Shown in pieces: positions 8,453 to 17,412 of a stretch of 54,528 nucleotides of DNA. Numbering within the stretch: position 1 is the first letter of the stretch; every line of letters begins with the position of its first letter. The DNA is taken from positions 1 to 54,528 of the forward strand of contig NZ_JAUSBX010000040.1 of the NCBI RefSeq assembly GCF_030651835.1, written 5' to 3'. The DNA comes from Methylicorpusculum sp. GTDB lineage: Bacteria; Pseudomonadota; Gammaproteobacteria; Methylococcales; Methylomonadaceae. Both the position numbers and the translations under genes were made by a program. Under the pieces are notes generated by a model that was given only the letters and a program-made list of their open reading frames with translations, made no database searches and was not told where the DNA came from.

Positions 8453-8884
8453 TACACGGGCTCCTTACCCTCCTGTTGCCGCCTAATAAATGTTGACTTG
8501 AGTTTAAATGACTTTTTTGGTTCCGGCTTAGTGAGTGCATGTCCGCATTGGCGCCACTCCCCTTTGTGAAGCAATACCGCGATTCTTTGGGCATCACCTA
8601 CATTTTTCCTTCACGCAGAACAATATCAATGGCTGGGTTTCCTCTAGCTAGCTGAATACCGCGCCTTTCGCCCCCCACCGCTGCAAGCGAAAAGCTGAGC
8701 TGTAAGTTGTTGAATGACACCTTCCAGCATTGCACCCGACATTAGGCGTAAATCCTTGAATGACTCTTTTGGATCGTAACAAGACGTTCTAGTCCTATCC
8801 AACCTAGCCATGAAATATCCGAAAGTCAAATTCCAACCACTTGATCAAGTTCAAGGATCAAGCTTGTCGGCCTTCATTCCAACC

Positions 8885-9040
8885 TCATTTTGCAAATAGC
8901 CGTAATAAGAATGGCCGCCATGCATACACATGCTCTTCCCTAACCGATTTATCCAATACTGCTTTAAAAGCGATATCGGCGAGCTGATAGGGAACAATTT
9001 TCGTCAATCCGTTCAGAGATACCGCTTTTAACGTTATCAT
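8885..9040 (-). pseudogene. possible decayed C-terminus, SDR-like
   Basis: A 51-residue frame with QLADIAFKAVLDK and EEHVYAWRPFLLRLFAK. The Trp-Arg-Pro and hydrophobic-basic ending resembles the C-termini of some short-chain dehydrogenases, but no cofactor motif is present and the assignment is weak. It may be noise. Confidence 0.2.
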
Positions 9041-9225
9041 GCACGCGGATATTTACATTTTGTGATTATTCAGCGATGCAACAAAACAAAGGTAATGCGA
9101 TGTGTTGGTTGGATTGGCGATAGTCAAGCCAACATTTCAAGGCCGTGGGGTTAATTGTTGGGTTGCGAAAAACATGCGACCTATGCTGAATAATTACTAC
9201 ATTTTTTCTGATCTAAGGTTTATTT

Positions 9226-9678
9226 ATGCAGATATGGGTTGATGCGGACGCTTGTCCGAAAGCGGTCAAAGACATTTTGTTCAGGGCTGCCGAGCGCACT
9301 ACGATCATAACGACCCTGGTCGCCAATCAGTTTATTCAAACGCCGCCCTCGCGCTATATCAAATTCATGCAGGTCAGATCCGGCTACGATGAAGCTGATA
9401 ACGAAATTGTCAAAAGTTTAAGCGCGGGCGACCTGGTTATTACGGGCGACATTCCGTTAGCGCACGATGTCATTGGCAAGGGCGGTCACGCAATCAATCC
9501 TCGTGGAGAACGTTACACCCTGGACAACATCAAGGAGCGCTTGAACATGCGTGACTTCATGGATACGCTGCGGGGCAGCGGAATCGATACCGGTGGACCG
9601 TCTGCATTAAATTCGCGCGATATACAGGCATTTGCCAATCAACTGGATAAGTTTCTGGCTCAATTCGGCAAAAATTAA
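9226..9678 (+). CDS. yaiI: YaiI/YqxD family protein (DUF188)
   Basis: 150 residues, the usual length for this conserved cytoplasmic family. The diagnostic N-terminus [15 protein letters not shown] is present, followed by ITGDIPLAH and INPRGERYT. The fold is PIN-like, and the conserved Asp residues (WVDAD, GDIPLA) could bind metal, but no reaction is established for the family. It stands alone, converging on the sigma-54 regulator gene with a MITE-like repeat in between. The A/T-rich leader has only a weak ribosome site. Confidence 0.92.
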   Translation: MQIWVDADACPKAVKDILFRAAERTTIITTLVANQFIQTPPSRYIKFMQVRSGYDEADNEIVKSLSAGDLVITGDIPLAHDVIGKGGHAINPRGERYTLDNIKERLNMRDFMDTLRGSGIDTGGPSALNSRDIQAFANQLDKFLAQFGKN

Positions 9679-9685
9679 AGGAATC

Positions 9686-9850
9686 CAGCAATTCCCAGTT
9701 TGAACTTTTAATATGGCTTTAAGGAGTGACGTAAGCCTTGCGAGGAACGCCAAAGACTCATCCATGAGGGCTTGACGGCAGCATCCCTGATGCCGACATC
9801 CTCGCAAAGCTTATGCCACCCCTTTTTTATCGTCAAACTGGGAATTGCTG
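9686..9850. repeat. MITE-like palindromic element, copy 1
   Basis: Perfect 18-bp terminal inverted repeats, CAGCAATTCCCAGTTTGA (9686-9703) and its reverse complement (9833-9850), bound a 165-bp element. Read on the minus strand, the core has GAGGATGTCGGCATCAGGG, GATGCTGCCGTCAAGC and GGCGTTCCTC. GAGGA pairs with TCCTC around an inner hairpin. The right end abuts the stop codon of the sigma-54 regulator gene. It has no coding capacity. Confidence 0.85.
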
Positions 9851-11197
9851 CTAGCCTAGCCTTCTGTACAAGGTGCTGCGATCGACACCTAGCAATTTGG
9901 CCGTCTGTATTTTGTTGCCGGCGGTTTTCTCCAGCACATAATTGATATAAGCGCGTTCAACATCGTGTAAAGTCCACCCTTGCTGCAACGCATTTTGCAA
10001 AAAGCCTTCGGATTCCGGAAGCTGTGAAGCTTGCGCCAAATCTTCCAATAACAACGTATCGTGCTCTGTCAGTGCGATAGCGCGTTCCAGAATATTAGCC
10101 AGTTCCCGTACGTTACCCGGCCAATGATAAGCTCGAATCCAGCGTAAAACTTCAGTTGAAATAAGAACCGGCGAATTTTTTCCCATCCGCAAACTGATGC
10201 GCTGGTTCAAGGAATTAACCAACTCATCAAGATCTTCCTTGCGTTCCCGCAGGGGTGGAATGGTGAGATTGATCACATTCAGACGATGATAAAGATCCGC
10301 GCGGAATAAGCGCTCGTTAATCCTCTGCTCCAGAGGTTGGTGTGTAGCAGCAATCAATCTGACATTGATAGCTTTTTCTCGGGTATCTCCCAAAGCACGC
10401 ACTTTTCCTGTTTCTAGTACTTGCAGCAATTTGGGTTGAACTTCCAAAGACAATTCGGCAATTTCATCAAGAAACAATGTTCCTGAATCGGCTTGCTCGA
10501 ACAATCCAGCCCGGTCCTCCCGGGCATCGGTATAAGCCCCCTTACGGGCGCCGAACAACTCACTTTCCACCAGCGCATGCGGCAGCGCAGCACAGTTGAT
10601 TGCTATAAACGGGCCGTGACTACGAGGACTTAAATCATGAATCCAACGCGCTATCGCACTCTTTCCTGTGCCGCTCTCGCCGGTTAACATCACCGTTGAA
10701 TCGACCGCTGCAGCACGTTCGGCTAACTTCAGCATCTGCCGCATGCCCAGGCTTCTGGCAATAAACACGGAACCACTACTGTTGCCTTGATTAGATCCTA
10801 ATCTCACCGCGGTTCTGCGCATTTGCCTATCCTGTAAGGCTCGCTCAATAGCCTTTAACAACTCCTCTATACGAAAAGGTTTAGCGATAAATTCGCAGGC
10901 ACCGGCTCTGACACTCTGCATGGCCAAATCGACGCTGCCAAAGGCTGTTATTAATAAAACCAATTGTTCAGGGCGACGCTGATGAATCGCGGCCATTAAA
11001 TCCAGCCCTCGCATTCCAGGCATTTCCACATCGGAAATGACCAGATCAAACGGCTGTGCGGCTATGGCATCCAGGGCCGCTTGGGTTTCAGTAAAGCCCG
11101 CTACTTTATATTTCGCAAGTAGCAACATGTCCACCAGATAATCAACCATGGCGGCATCGTCGTCGATGACTAACAAGCGGATTTGTTGATCACTCAT
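9851..11197 (-). CDS. sigma-54-dependent response regulator, NtrC family
   Basis: 448 residues: REC (1-120, phospho-acceptor D56, Lys in IAKPF), AAA+ domain (about 145-380) with Walker A GESGTGKS (173-180), Walker B LFLDE (241-245) and R-fingers in FRADLYHRL, and a Fis-type HTH at the end (NKIQTAKLLGVDRSTLYRRL). The sigma-54 contact loop reads GAYTDA (220-225) instead of GAFTGA. It should activate RNA polymerase-sigma-54 once phosphorylated by the kinase encoded just upstream, whose stop codon it overlaps as ATGA. The divergent gene at 12902 carries a sigma-54 promoter and is the natural target. Confidence 0.93.
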   Translation of the reverse strand: MSDQQIRLLVIDDDAAMVDYLVDMLLLAKYKVAGFTETQAALDAIAAQPFDLVISDVEMPGMRGLDLMAAIHQRRPEQLVLLITAFGSVDLAMQSVRAGACEFIAKPFRIEELLKAIERALQDRQMRRTAVRLGSNQGNSSGSVFIARSLGMRQMLKLAERAAAVDSTVMLTGESGTGKSAIARWIHDLSPRSHGPFIAINCAALPHALVESELFGARKGAYTDAREDRAGLFEQADSGTLFLDEIAELSLEVQPKLLQVLETGKVRALGDTREKAINVRLIAATHQPLEQRINERLFRADLYHRLNVINLTIPPLRERKEDLDELVNSLNQRISLRMGKNSPVLISTEVLRWIRAYHWPGNVRELANILERAIALTEHDTLLLEDLAQASQLPESEGFLQNALQQGWTLHDVERAYINYVLEKTAGNKIQTAKLLGVDRSTLYRRLG

Positions 11198-12669
11198 GGA
11201 TAAGCCTTTAATGGAATGTCAACTGTAAAACAACTTCCTAAACCTAAATTTGACTCCGCAGCCACTGATCCACCCATTTCAGTCACAATCGTTTTAACCA
11301 CGGCCAAACCCAAACCGGTTCCTCCACAATCAGCTCGAGTCGTAAAAAAAGGCTCAAAAAGCTGGGTCAAATGTTCGGGAGTTATGCCTTTACCGGTATC
11401 GCTCACCTTGAGTTGTAAGGAGGGAATAGTCGACCCGGCTTTAAACATTAAGTCTTGATGTAAATCAACCCTGATGCTCCCGCCCGGAGCTCCAGCGGCC
11501 AAAGCGTTACTGACCAGATTCAGCACGATTTGCTGAATGCCATCTTTATCGATCTTAACCCTTGGCAAATCATCGGCTTGATTGAATTTCAACGCGATGT
11601 CTTTGTTACGCGCTTCATAAGTCAACATGTCCAACACTTCGGTTATTACCATCGCCACATCGCAAGGAGCCGGATCAAGAGGACGATGACGCACAAAATC
11701 CAAAAGGCGTTTCACGATCCTGGTCATCCGATCAGTTTGAGCAACCAATATCTGCGCAATACGGCGAACATCGTCAGGTGTTGTATCGGATTCAACCAGC
11801 GCCCGGGCTCTTCCGTTGATAATTTGCAGCGGCGTACCGATTTCATGAGCCAAACCGGCCGATAACTGTCCAATGGTAATCAATTTATCAGCATTCTGCA
11901 GCGCTCTCTGCAAACTGCGTTTATGTTGAGTTTCGACCTCTAATTGCCGATAGGCCTCACTGAGCTCAGCAATCATCCGGTTAAATTCTCGAATCACACG
12001 GGTAAGTTCATCATTACCGGCCACTGGCAAAGGTAACGGCGGCAGATTGCCGTCTCTAAAATCACGCATTCCCTGCCCAAGCCGCTCTAAAGGCCTTGCA
12101 ACAGTCAGCCGCACCAGCACAAAACAAAACCCTGACGTCACCAATACAAAACTTGCCAGCGTAATCAAAATAGTGCGCTCTGTAGCTTGTAAATCCTCAT
12201 TCATGGGATCCAATGAACGAACGACCGTCAGATTACCGAGCGTCACGTTTTTCCGGTCGATAAAAGGCTGGGAAAGAAACAACAGATTGGGTTTATCAAC
12301 AGGAAAATACAACAAGCGCGTTTCACCATTCCGTGCAATCTCTAACAAAGTCTGTTCAAGGCTATCAGGCCAGTCCCGGATTTCGGCATCGGAATGAAGC
12401 ACTTCGCTATCACTGATATAAACGCGAATATGAATGGCCGGATCTATGCGTTCCAATTGTTGAAGTAATTTCTGTACATCCTCTATCTGCTGGTCGCGCA
12501 AGGCATTTTCTACCGACACCTGAATACTGGATGCTAAAATTTGCGTTTCTTGTTCCATCGCTATCCGCAAATCCTGGCGCTCAGCACGCAAATGAATTGC
12601 GCCGTAGATGCCGAACACAAAGAAACTCAGTGCGACCAGGGAGAGTGTCAGTTTTTGAACGATGGACAT
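11194..12669 (-). CDS. membrane sensor histidine kinase (HAMP, NtrB-like output)
   Basis: 491 residues. A membrane helix at about 5-25, a periplasmic sensor domain at about 27-165 without a recognised family, a second helix at about 167-187, HAMP at about 190-242, a coiled linker, HisKA with H275 in GLAHEIGTPLQ, and HATPase with NLVSNALAAG, DTGKGI and GTGLGLAVVK. The HEIGTP box is typical of kinases paired with NtrC-type regulators. It overlaps the regulator gene by 4 bp and is presumably co-transcribed from the 12670-12790 region. The signal sensed cannot be read from the sequence. Confidence 0.92.
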   Translation of the reverse strand: MSIVQKLTLSLVALSFFVFGIYGAIHLRAERQDLRIAMEQETQILASSIQVSVENALRDQQIEDVQKLLQQLERIDPAIHIRVYISDSEVLHSDAEIRDWPDSLEQTLLEIARNGETRLLYFPVDKPNLLFLSQPFIDRKNVTLGNLTVVRSLDPMNEDLQATERTILITLASFVLVTSGFCFVLVRLTVARPLERLGQGMRDFRDGNLPPLPLPVAGNDELTRVIREFNRMIAELSEAYRQLEVETQHKRSLQRALQNADKLITIGQLSAGLAHEIGTPLQIINGRARALVESDTTPDDVRRIAQILVAQTDRMTRIVKRLLDFVRHRPLDPAPCDVAMVITEVLDMLTYEARNKDIALKFNQADDLPRVKIDKDGIQQIVLNLVSNALAAGAPGGSIRVDLHQDLMFKAGSTIPSLQLKVSDTGKGITPEHLTQLFEPFFTTRADCGGTGLGLAVVKTIVTEMGGSVAAESNLGLGSCFTVDIPLKAYP

Positions 12670-12696
12670 GCGTAACGCCGGAAACCATTAAAGTGA

Positions 12697-12728
12697 TGTA
12701 TTTTGAAACAGGCATGTTGCAAAATACA
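12697..12728. promoter_or_regulatory. inverted repeat, candidate enhancer site for the sigma-54 regulator
   Basis: TGTATTTTG (12697-12705) and CAAAATACA (12720-12728) are perfect 9-bp inverted repeats 14 bp apart. They sit 66-97 bp upstream of the -24 element, a normal place for an NtrC-type activator site. They lie between the divergent kinase and outer-membrane genes. Binding is inferred. Confidence 0.45.
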
Positions 12729-12793
12729 ACAGTCTTTTACAAGTTATTTTTCGTTACCCGCCTATTCAACGATCACAAAAGCCCATTTCTTTA

Positions 12794-12808
12794 TGGCATA
12801 AACTTTGC
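12794..12808 (+). promoter_or_regulatory. sigma-54 (-24/-12) promoter
   Basis: TGGCA at 12794-12798 and TTGC at 12805-12808 match the consensus TGGCAC-N5-TTGC with exact spacing. Transcription would start near 12820, about 80 bp before the TTG start of the outer-membrane gene. The NtrC-family regulator encoded next door supports it. Confidence 0.7.
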
Positions 12809-12901
12809 CTTTATTTGATTACTTTATGAACACATCAAAAAATATTTCCTTCTCTTATGCCATTTGCTTTTAAACGTCCAGCCGTTTTAGCAGGATACTT
12901 T

Positions 12902-13648
12902 TTGCTGATAAAACGAGCCCTGATGATTTTCTTTTTTTTCCTTTCATCGGCGGCCAGTCATGCTAATACACCGGCTAATGATCCAGGCGATGCTGCCATT
13001 AGCAGTGGAGCCCCTCATATTCCGGAACCCATGGTGTTTGACCTGGTAAGGCCACTTGGCGTCAAGCAAGGTGAAGCTGAAGCAAACGTTCTGGTCAGTC
13101 ATTCGCTCAGAAACGGCTTTACCGAGTGGGCCCCTGAATTTGAATTCAGTTTTTTGGACGATTATGCAATTGAATTTGAATTACCCTTCGACAACTTGTC
13201 GTTGAGCGAATACAAACTCGGCTTGCAGGGAACAATAGGCACACTATTTAGTAATCATTTTATTCATGGGTGGCAGATTCTTTTTTACCACGACCGGCAC
13301 CAACAAAAATACAGTGCTGATTGGCTCTATCTGGCCGGCTACCGCTGGAGCACAGGCATCAGCACATTTAATATGCTAGGTTTACGGCGCGATGATTTTG
13401 AGAAAAACGGTAAGTATGTCGGCGTCTTTAACACCAGTGTGTTTTATGACTATTCTGAAAAACTGACATTGGGTATTGAATTAAACACCGAGTTTGAAGA
13501 ACACTCACATTGGAAATATCTACTGACACCCCAAATACATTGGGATTTCAACCAGAATGCGACACTGCAATTTGGCTTAGGCGCCAGCCAAACTGACGGC
13601 AAAAATACCGAATGGTCAGGCACTTGGCGCATGGTTTATGCTTTTTAA
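12902..13648 (+). CDS. probable outer-membrane beta-barrel protein of unknown function
   Basis: About 248 residues. A TTG at 12902 has AGGA six bases upstream and gives an N-terminus M-L-I-K-R-A-L-M-I-F, a normal signal peptide cleaved near SHA/NTP. An ATG at 12857 in the same frame has no ribosome site. The mature protein shows alternating aromatic and polar residues (FEFSFLDDYAIEFELPF, YLAGYRWSTGISTFNMLG, LQFGLGASQTDG) and a terminal Phe, as in barrel proteins. It resembles poorly characterised transporter-like porins, but no family is named. It is controlled by a sigma-54 promoter and lies divergent from a two-component system, so its expression probably answers that system's signal. Confidence 0.7.
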   Translation: MLIKRALMIFFFFLSSAASHANTPANDPGDAAISSGAPHIPEPMVFDLVRPLGVKQGEAEANVLVSHSLRNGFTEWAPEFEFSFLDDYAIEFELPFDNLSLSEYKLGLQGTIGTLFSNHFIHGWQILFYHDRHQQKYSADWLYLAGYRWSTGISTFNMLGLRRDDFEKNGKYVGVFNTSVFYDYSEKLTLGIELNTEFEEHSHWKYLLTPQIHWDFNQNATLQFGLGASQTDGKNTEWSGTWRMVYAF

Positions 13649-14188
13649 AGCGGTGCTGTTTAAATGGATCTTCTGTAATATTTGATGACTCACTGAAATA
13701 TGCCCCCTGCGGATGAAAAGCGCCATTCAGCCCCCACATCACCATTACTTTGCCATCGACTCGTAGAGAAACGGCCTCACAACAACCCGCCCACTGTTTT
13801 CCATCCTTTTTCGAAATTTTCGTGAACCTTGACAGTGAGTAATGTCATTTGATAATAAGAAAATAATGTGTTTATCCTGATATCCTAAGAGACAGTTACA
13901 TGAAATGAAACTGAACCGTTTTAATAATTTCCTTTAGCAATTTACAGAATTGATTAGGCACTCAGGACTTTTCACACTTAAAAACTGAAGCTTACAAAAT
14001 ATTTTTCAGCTATAAGCAACTGATTTTAAATCCATAAATACTCCTTGAGAACACTTCGAAACAAAGTTAAATCACTTCTTTTACACCTTTTAGCAGCGCG
14101 AAGATTCGACACCATTTGAGTATATTTATTCTGCGATATCGCCTAAACTGACTACCAAGTTTTATTTATAACAGGACTTTTTACCGCT
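13649..14188. other. 540-bp gap without a recognised feature
   Basis: A/T-rich sequence with no ORF, hairpin or repeat that I can support. It presumably contains the mlaA promoter near its right end, but no clear -35/-10 pair was found. Confidence 0.4.
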
Positions 14189-15022
14189 ATGACTACACGT
14201 CGTTTGATTCACAAACCAATCCTAACGTCAATCAGTGCCGTATTTTTAGCTGCATTACTCAACGGTTGCAGTTCCAATCCAACTAATCCGGATGACCCAT
14301 GGGAAGGCTGGAACCGTGGCACACATGACTTTAACGATGGCGTCGACCGGTACGTATTGAAACCGGTTGCCAAAGGCTATGAAACAATTACACCGGATAT
14401 TGTCAGTCAGGGTGTAACCAACTTTTTCAGCAACATCGATGATATCGGTGTTTTCATCAATGATGTGTTTCAGCTAAAAATGCTGCAAGCGGGCAAGGAT
14501 TTCAGCCGCTTCCTGATCAACACATCTGCCGGCGTAGCCGGTTTTGTCGATGTCGCCAGCATGGTCGATTTACCTAAAAACAATGAAGACTTTGATCAGA
14601 CCTTAGGTTATTGGGGCGTTCCATCAGGTCCTTACCTGGTACTGCCGTTTTTTGGTCCCAGCTCACCGCGTGGCGTGGCCGGCCTTATGGGCGATGCATT
14701 GATGGATCCGCTTAACTATGCCATGTTTGCCGGTGCGGCAGTCAGCGCAGCCTCATCAGCCGCCAATGCATTAGAGGTCACTGATCAACGCGCAGGATTG
14801 CTTTCTACTGAAAAAATGGTGAATGAAGCATCCGTCGATCGCTACGATTTTATTCGTTCCTCTTATCTGCAACGCCGCAACTATCTGATACATGACGGCA
14901 ATGTGCCGGATGAAGAAGGCGATTTATTGAGCGCTGATGATCTGAATGGCGACTTTGGTGAGGGGGATGACGATGACAGCGCCCCGCACCATCTCGAATT
15001 GAGCAGCCCGCCTCAAGAATAA
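14189..15022 (+). CDS. mlaA: MlaA (VacJ) outer-membrane lipoprotein of phospholipid transport
   Basis: 277 residues with a lipoprotein signal ending LLNGC (C27). The MlaA family body follows: DPWEGWNRGTHDFND, the FVDVASMVDL region, and the signature GYWGVPSGPYLVLPFFGPSS. In E. coli MlaA removes mislocalised phospholipids from the outer leaflet of the outer membrane with OmpC/F and passes them to MlaC and MlaFEDB. None of the other Mla genes is nearby. It is followed after 9 bp by an acyltransferase-hydrolase fusion, an unusual partner. The C-terminal 35 residues are very acidic (GEGDDDDS), longer than the E. coli protein. Confidence 0.95.
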   Translation: MTTRRLIHKPILTSISAVFLAALLNGCSSNPTNPDDPWEGWNRGTHDFNDGVDRYVLKPVAKGYETITPDIVSQGVTNFFSNIDDIGVFINDVFQLKMLQAGKDFSRFLINTSAGVAGFVDVASMVDLPKNNEDFDQTLGYWGVPSGPYLVLPFFGPSSPRGVAGLMGDALMDPLNYAMFAGAAVSAASSAANALEVTDQRAGLLSTEKMVNEASVDRYDFIRSSYLQRRNYLIHDGNVPDEEGDLLSADDLNGDFGEGDDDDSAPHHLELSSPPQE

Positions 15023-15031
15023 TGGGAAACT

Positions 15032-17308
15032 ATGCCCCAAACCTCCTATCCTCTTGACTGGTTTGATATAGACCCGGCGGTTTACGAAAGAACAGCATCG
15101 CTATTCGGGTCAGTCAAAAGCATGCTCGGCGTAAAAATGAAACTGCACGCGCAGAATCAAGCCGAGCGAGGGGATATTTTTTTATTCAACCATTTTTCTC
15201 GTTTTGAAACATTCATTCCGCAAATCCTGATTCACGAAAAAACCGGCGCATACAGTTGCGCCGTAGCTTCGGGCGAATTTTTCAAAGAAGACACTCTCCT
15301 GTCCCGCTACTTAAAATCAGCGGGCGTTTTTCCCCATGATCACCCCCGTCTCTTTCCTCTGCTGGCAAGTCAGATTTTTCGTGGCCGCAAAGTCATTATC
15401 TTTCCGGAAGGCGGCATGGTTAAAGACCGGCGTGTTATGGACAAGGAAGGCCGTTATAGTATTTTTTCTCGGATAACCGGGGCTCATCGTAAACATCACA
15501 CCGGCGCGGCCGTATTGGCTCAGGGTATTGAAGCGTTTAAAGCCACCATCCGCAATGCCTATTCGAACAAGGACTATGCTCAGTTACAGCGCTGGAAAGA
15601 CGAACTGAGACTCGACAGCCTGGAACAACTTTTGATTGCCGCAATCAAGCCCACATTGATTGTTCCGTCCAATATCACTTTTTACCCTATCCGTGCTTCG
15701 GAAAATTTATTACAAAAAGGCGTGGAGTTGATATCCAACGGCCTGAGCCTACGCCAAACCGAGGAGCTTTTGGTCGAGGGCAACATTCTGCTGAAAGATA
15801 CTGACATGGATATTCGCATGGGCACGCCGGTTGATCCTTATGAGGATTGGCATTGGTGGAACCGCCATCTGCTGACAATGGTCAAGTCCGAGTTCAAATC
15901 CTTGGACGATGTATTCAAACTACACACTGCCCCCAAAAACTGGAAACAAAGACTGCTGGGGTTTTACTTTAAAAAAAGCGCCAGCAACACACGCAACCGG
16001 TATATGGTTAACATCTACGCCAATGTGACGATCAACTTAAGTCATATTGCCGCAAGCCTGATTATGCATTGCGTCAGAACCGGCCAGCAAAAAATCGACA
16101 AGGACCGCTTTTACAAAACGCTTTACATTGCGGTTAAACACCTACAAAACAACACGCGTATCAACCTGCACAGAAGCCTTCTTAATCCTGACGACTATAT
16201 TGACCTGACGCAGGGACTCAGCAAACGTTTTAAACAGTTTATTTGCGTCGCCAAAGAGAGCAAACTGATCACTGAAGATGAAACAAACTATCATTTTCTC
16301 CCGAAATTATGTCAGGCGTATGATATCGATACCATACGCATGGAAAACCTGATCGCTGTCTATAACAACGAAGTCTGGCCGATTTACGATGTCCGAAAAA
16401 CCGCTATTCAAGCATTGACTGAATATCCTCATACTTCTGCCCGGCAAATGGCCAGTTGGCAGTTTGAAGATGAACTTCGGGCTTTGCTGTGGGAACAAAA
16501 GACCTACCGAAAAGCGCGTTACGACGATATCAACCGGAAAGAATCAGCAACAGCCGATGCATCCCCTTATTTGCTGCATCCCGCCCATTCAAATGGCAAA
16601 GGGGTGCTTCTTATTCATGGTTTGCTGGCAAGACCTGCAGAACTGCGGAATTACGGCGAACATCTGGCCCAGCAGGGCTATACGGTAATGGGCGTTCGCC
16701 TGAAAGGTCATGGCACCTCGCCTTATGCGCTTAGGGCACAGGCGATGGAAGACTGGTTTGCGTCCGTCGTTCGCGGTTTTAAAATTCTCAGCGCTTATAC
16801 AGACCGGATAGCCGTGGCCGGTTTTTCTACCGGAGGTGCGCTCGCACTTAAACTGGCGGCGCACTATCCGGAGCACATCATCGGTGTGATTGCATCCTCT
16901 GTCCCGATCAAATTCATGCGCAAATCTTTTATGCTGGTGCCTTTTTTACACGGCACCAATAAACTGGTCGAATGGGTTTCAAGCTATGAAGGCGTAAAGC
17001 CTTTTATCGAGAACGATACTGAACACCCGGATATTAACTACCGTAACACACCGATTAAAAGCCTTTACGAATTAAGACGTTTGATTTTTGACATGTATGA
17101 ACTGCTTGATGCGGTTACCGCGCCAACGCTCATCATTCAAGCCGATGAAGACCCCATTGTTGCAGCCTCCGGGGCCAAGGAACTATTTTCTCTAATCGGG
17201 TCAAAAGAGAAAGAAATGGAAGTGATTCAAGCACACCACCACGGGATTTTAATGGACAACACCGCCGGCACATGGGCATTAACAGACCGTTTTCTTAATC
17301 AATTATAA
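15032..17308 (+). CDS. fusion of PlsC-like acyltransferase and alpha/beta-hydrolase
   Basis: 758 residues. The N-terminal part resembles glycerolipid acyltransferases: FNHFSRFET (H54-x4-E59, with Glu where the usual HX4D has Asp) and IIFPEGGMV (FPEG at 124-127). A middle section at about 230-510 has no recognised motif. The C-terminal domain at about 520-758 is an alpha/beta-hydrolase of the lipase/carboxylesterase type: VLLIHGLLARP, nucleophile S599 in GFSTGG, Asp in ADEDPIV (about 705-707) and His in HHHGIL (about 737). One polypeptide could thus both remove and transfer acyl chains. It sits 9 bp after mlaA and just before a beta-oxidation set, which suggests phospholipid or fatty-acid turnover. 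No signal peptide is visible. Confidence 0.85.
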   Translation: MPQTSYPLDWFDIDPAVYERTASLFGSVKSMLGVKMKLHAQNQAERGDIFLFNHFSRFETFIPQILIHEKTGAYSCAVASGEFFKEDTLLSRYLKSAGVFPHDHPRLFPLLASQIFRGRKVIIFPEGGMVKDRRVMDKEGRYSIFSRITGAHRKHHTGAAVLAQGIEAFKATIRNAYSNKDYAQLQRWKDELRLDSLEQLLIAAIKPTLIVPSNITFYPIRASENLLQKGVELISNGLSLRQTEELLVEGNILLKDTDMDIRMGTPVDPYEDWHWWNRHLLTMVKSEFKSLDDVFKLHTAPKNWKQRLLGFYFKKSASNTRNRYMVNIYANVTINLSHIAASLIMHCVRTGQQKIDKDRFYKTLYIAVKHLQNNTRINLHRSLLNPDDYIDLTQGLSKRFKQFICVAKESKLITEDETNYHFLPKLCQAYDIDTIRMENLIAVYNNEVWPIYDVRKTAIQALTEYPHTSARQMASWQFEDELRALLWEQKTYRKARYDDINRKESATADASPYLLHPAHSNGKGVLLIHGLLARPAELRNYGEHLAQQGYTVMGVRLKGHGTSPYALRAQAMEDWFASVVRGFKILSAYTDRIAVAGFSTGGALALKLAAHYPEHIIGVIASSVPIKFMRKSFMLVPFLHGTNKLVEWVSSYEGVKPFIENDTEHPDINYRNTPIKSLYELRRLIFDMYELLDAVTAPTLIIQADEDPIVAASGAKELFSLIGSKEKEMEVIQAHHHGILMDNTAGTWALTDRFLNQL

Positions 17309-17412
17309 AGCCACAGCCCAATTTCAGTTCGTTACAGCCCATCCTTTGCTAGCAATACTTCATAAATTAACGTTTTTCCAGGAATTTAATTATAAAAATC
17401 AGGAGACGGATC

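Larger units (their letters stand above)
8222..9225. other. 1-kb region without a convincing gene
   Basis: No ORF here has recognisable family features. Three minus-strand pieces were noted. One is a 24-codon ORF at 8378-8452 with a strong Shine-Dalgarno sequence. One is a 61-codon frame at 8644-8829 (SFKDLRLMSGAMLEGV), unidentified. One is a 51-codon frame at 8885-9040, listed separately. The stretch may be decayed genes plus the upstream region of the sensor kinase. Confidence 0.5.

Noticed and set aside
8644-8829. Minus-strand frame of 61 codons
   Set aside because: No ribosome site, no recognisable motif, and it lies in a region that looks decayed. Kept only as a note in the gap entry.
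12857-12901. ATG at 12857 as start of the outer-membrane gene
   Set aside because: No ribosome site. The TTG at 12902 has AGGA at ideal spacing and gives a better signal peptide.
16307-16876. Several minus-strand frames within the acyltransferase-hydrolase gene
   Set aside because: Antisense to clear catalytic motifs. No independent support.
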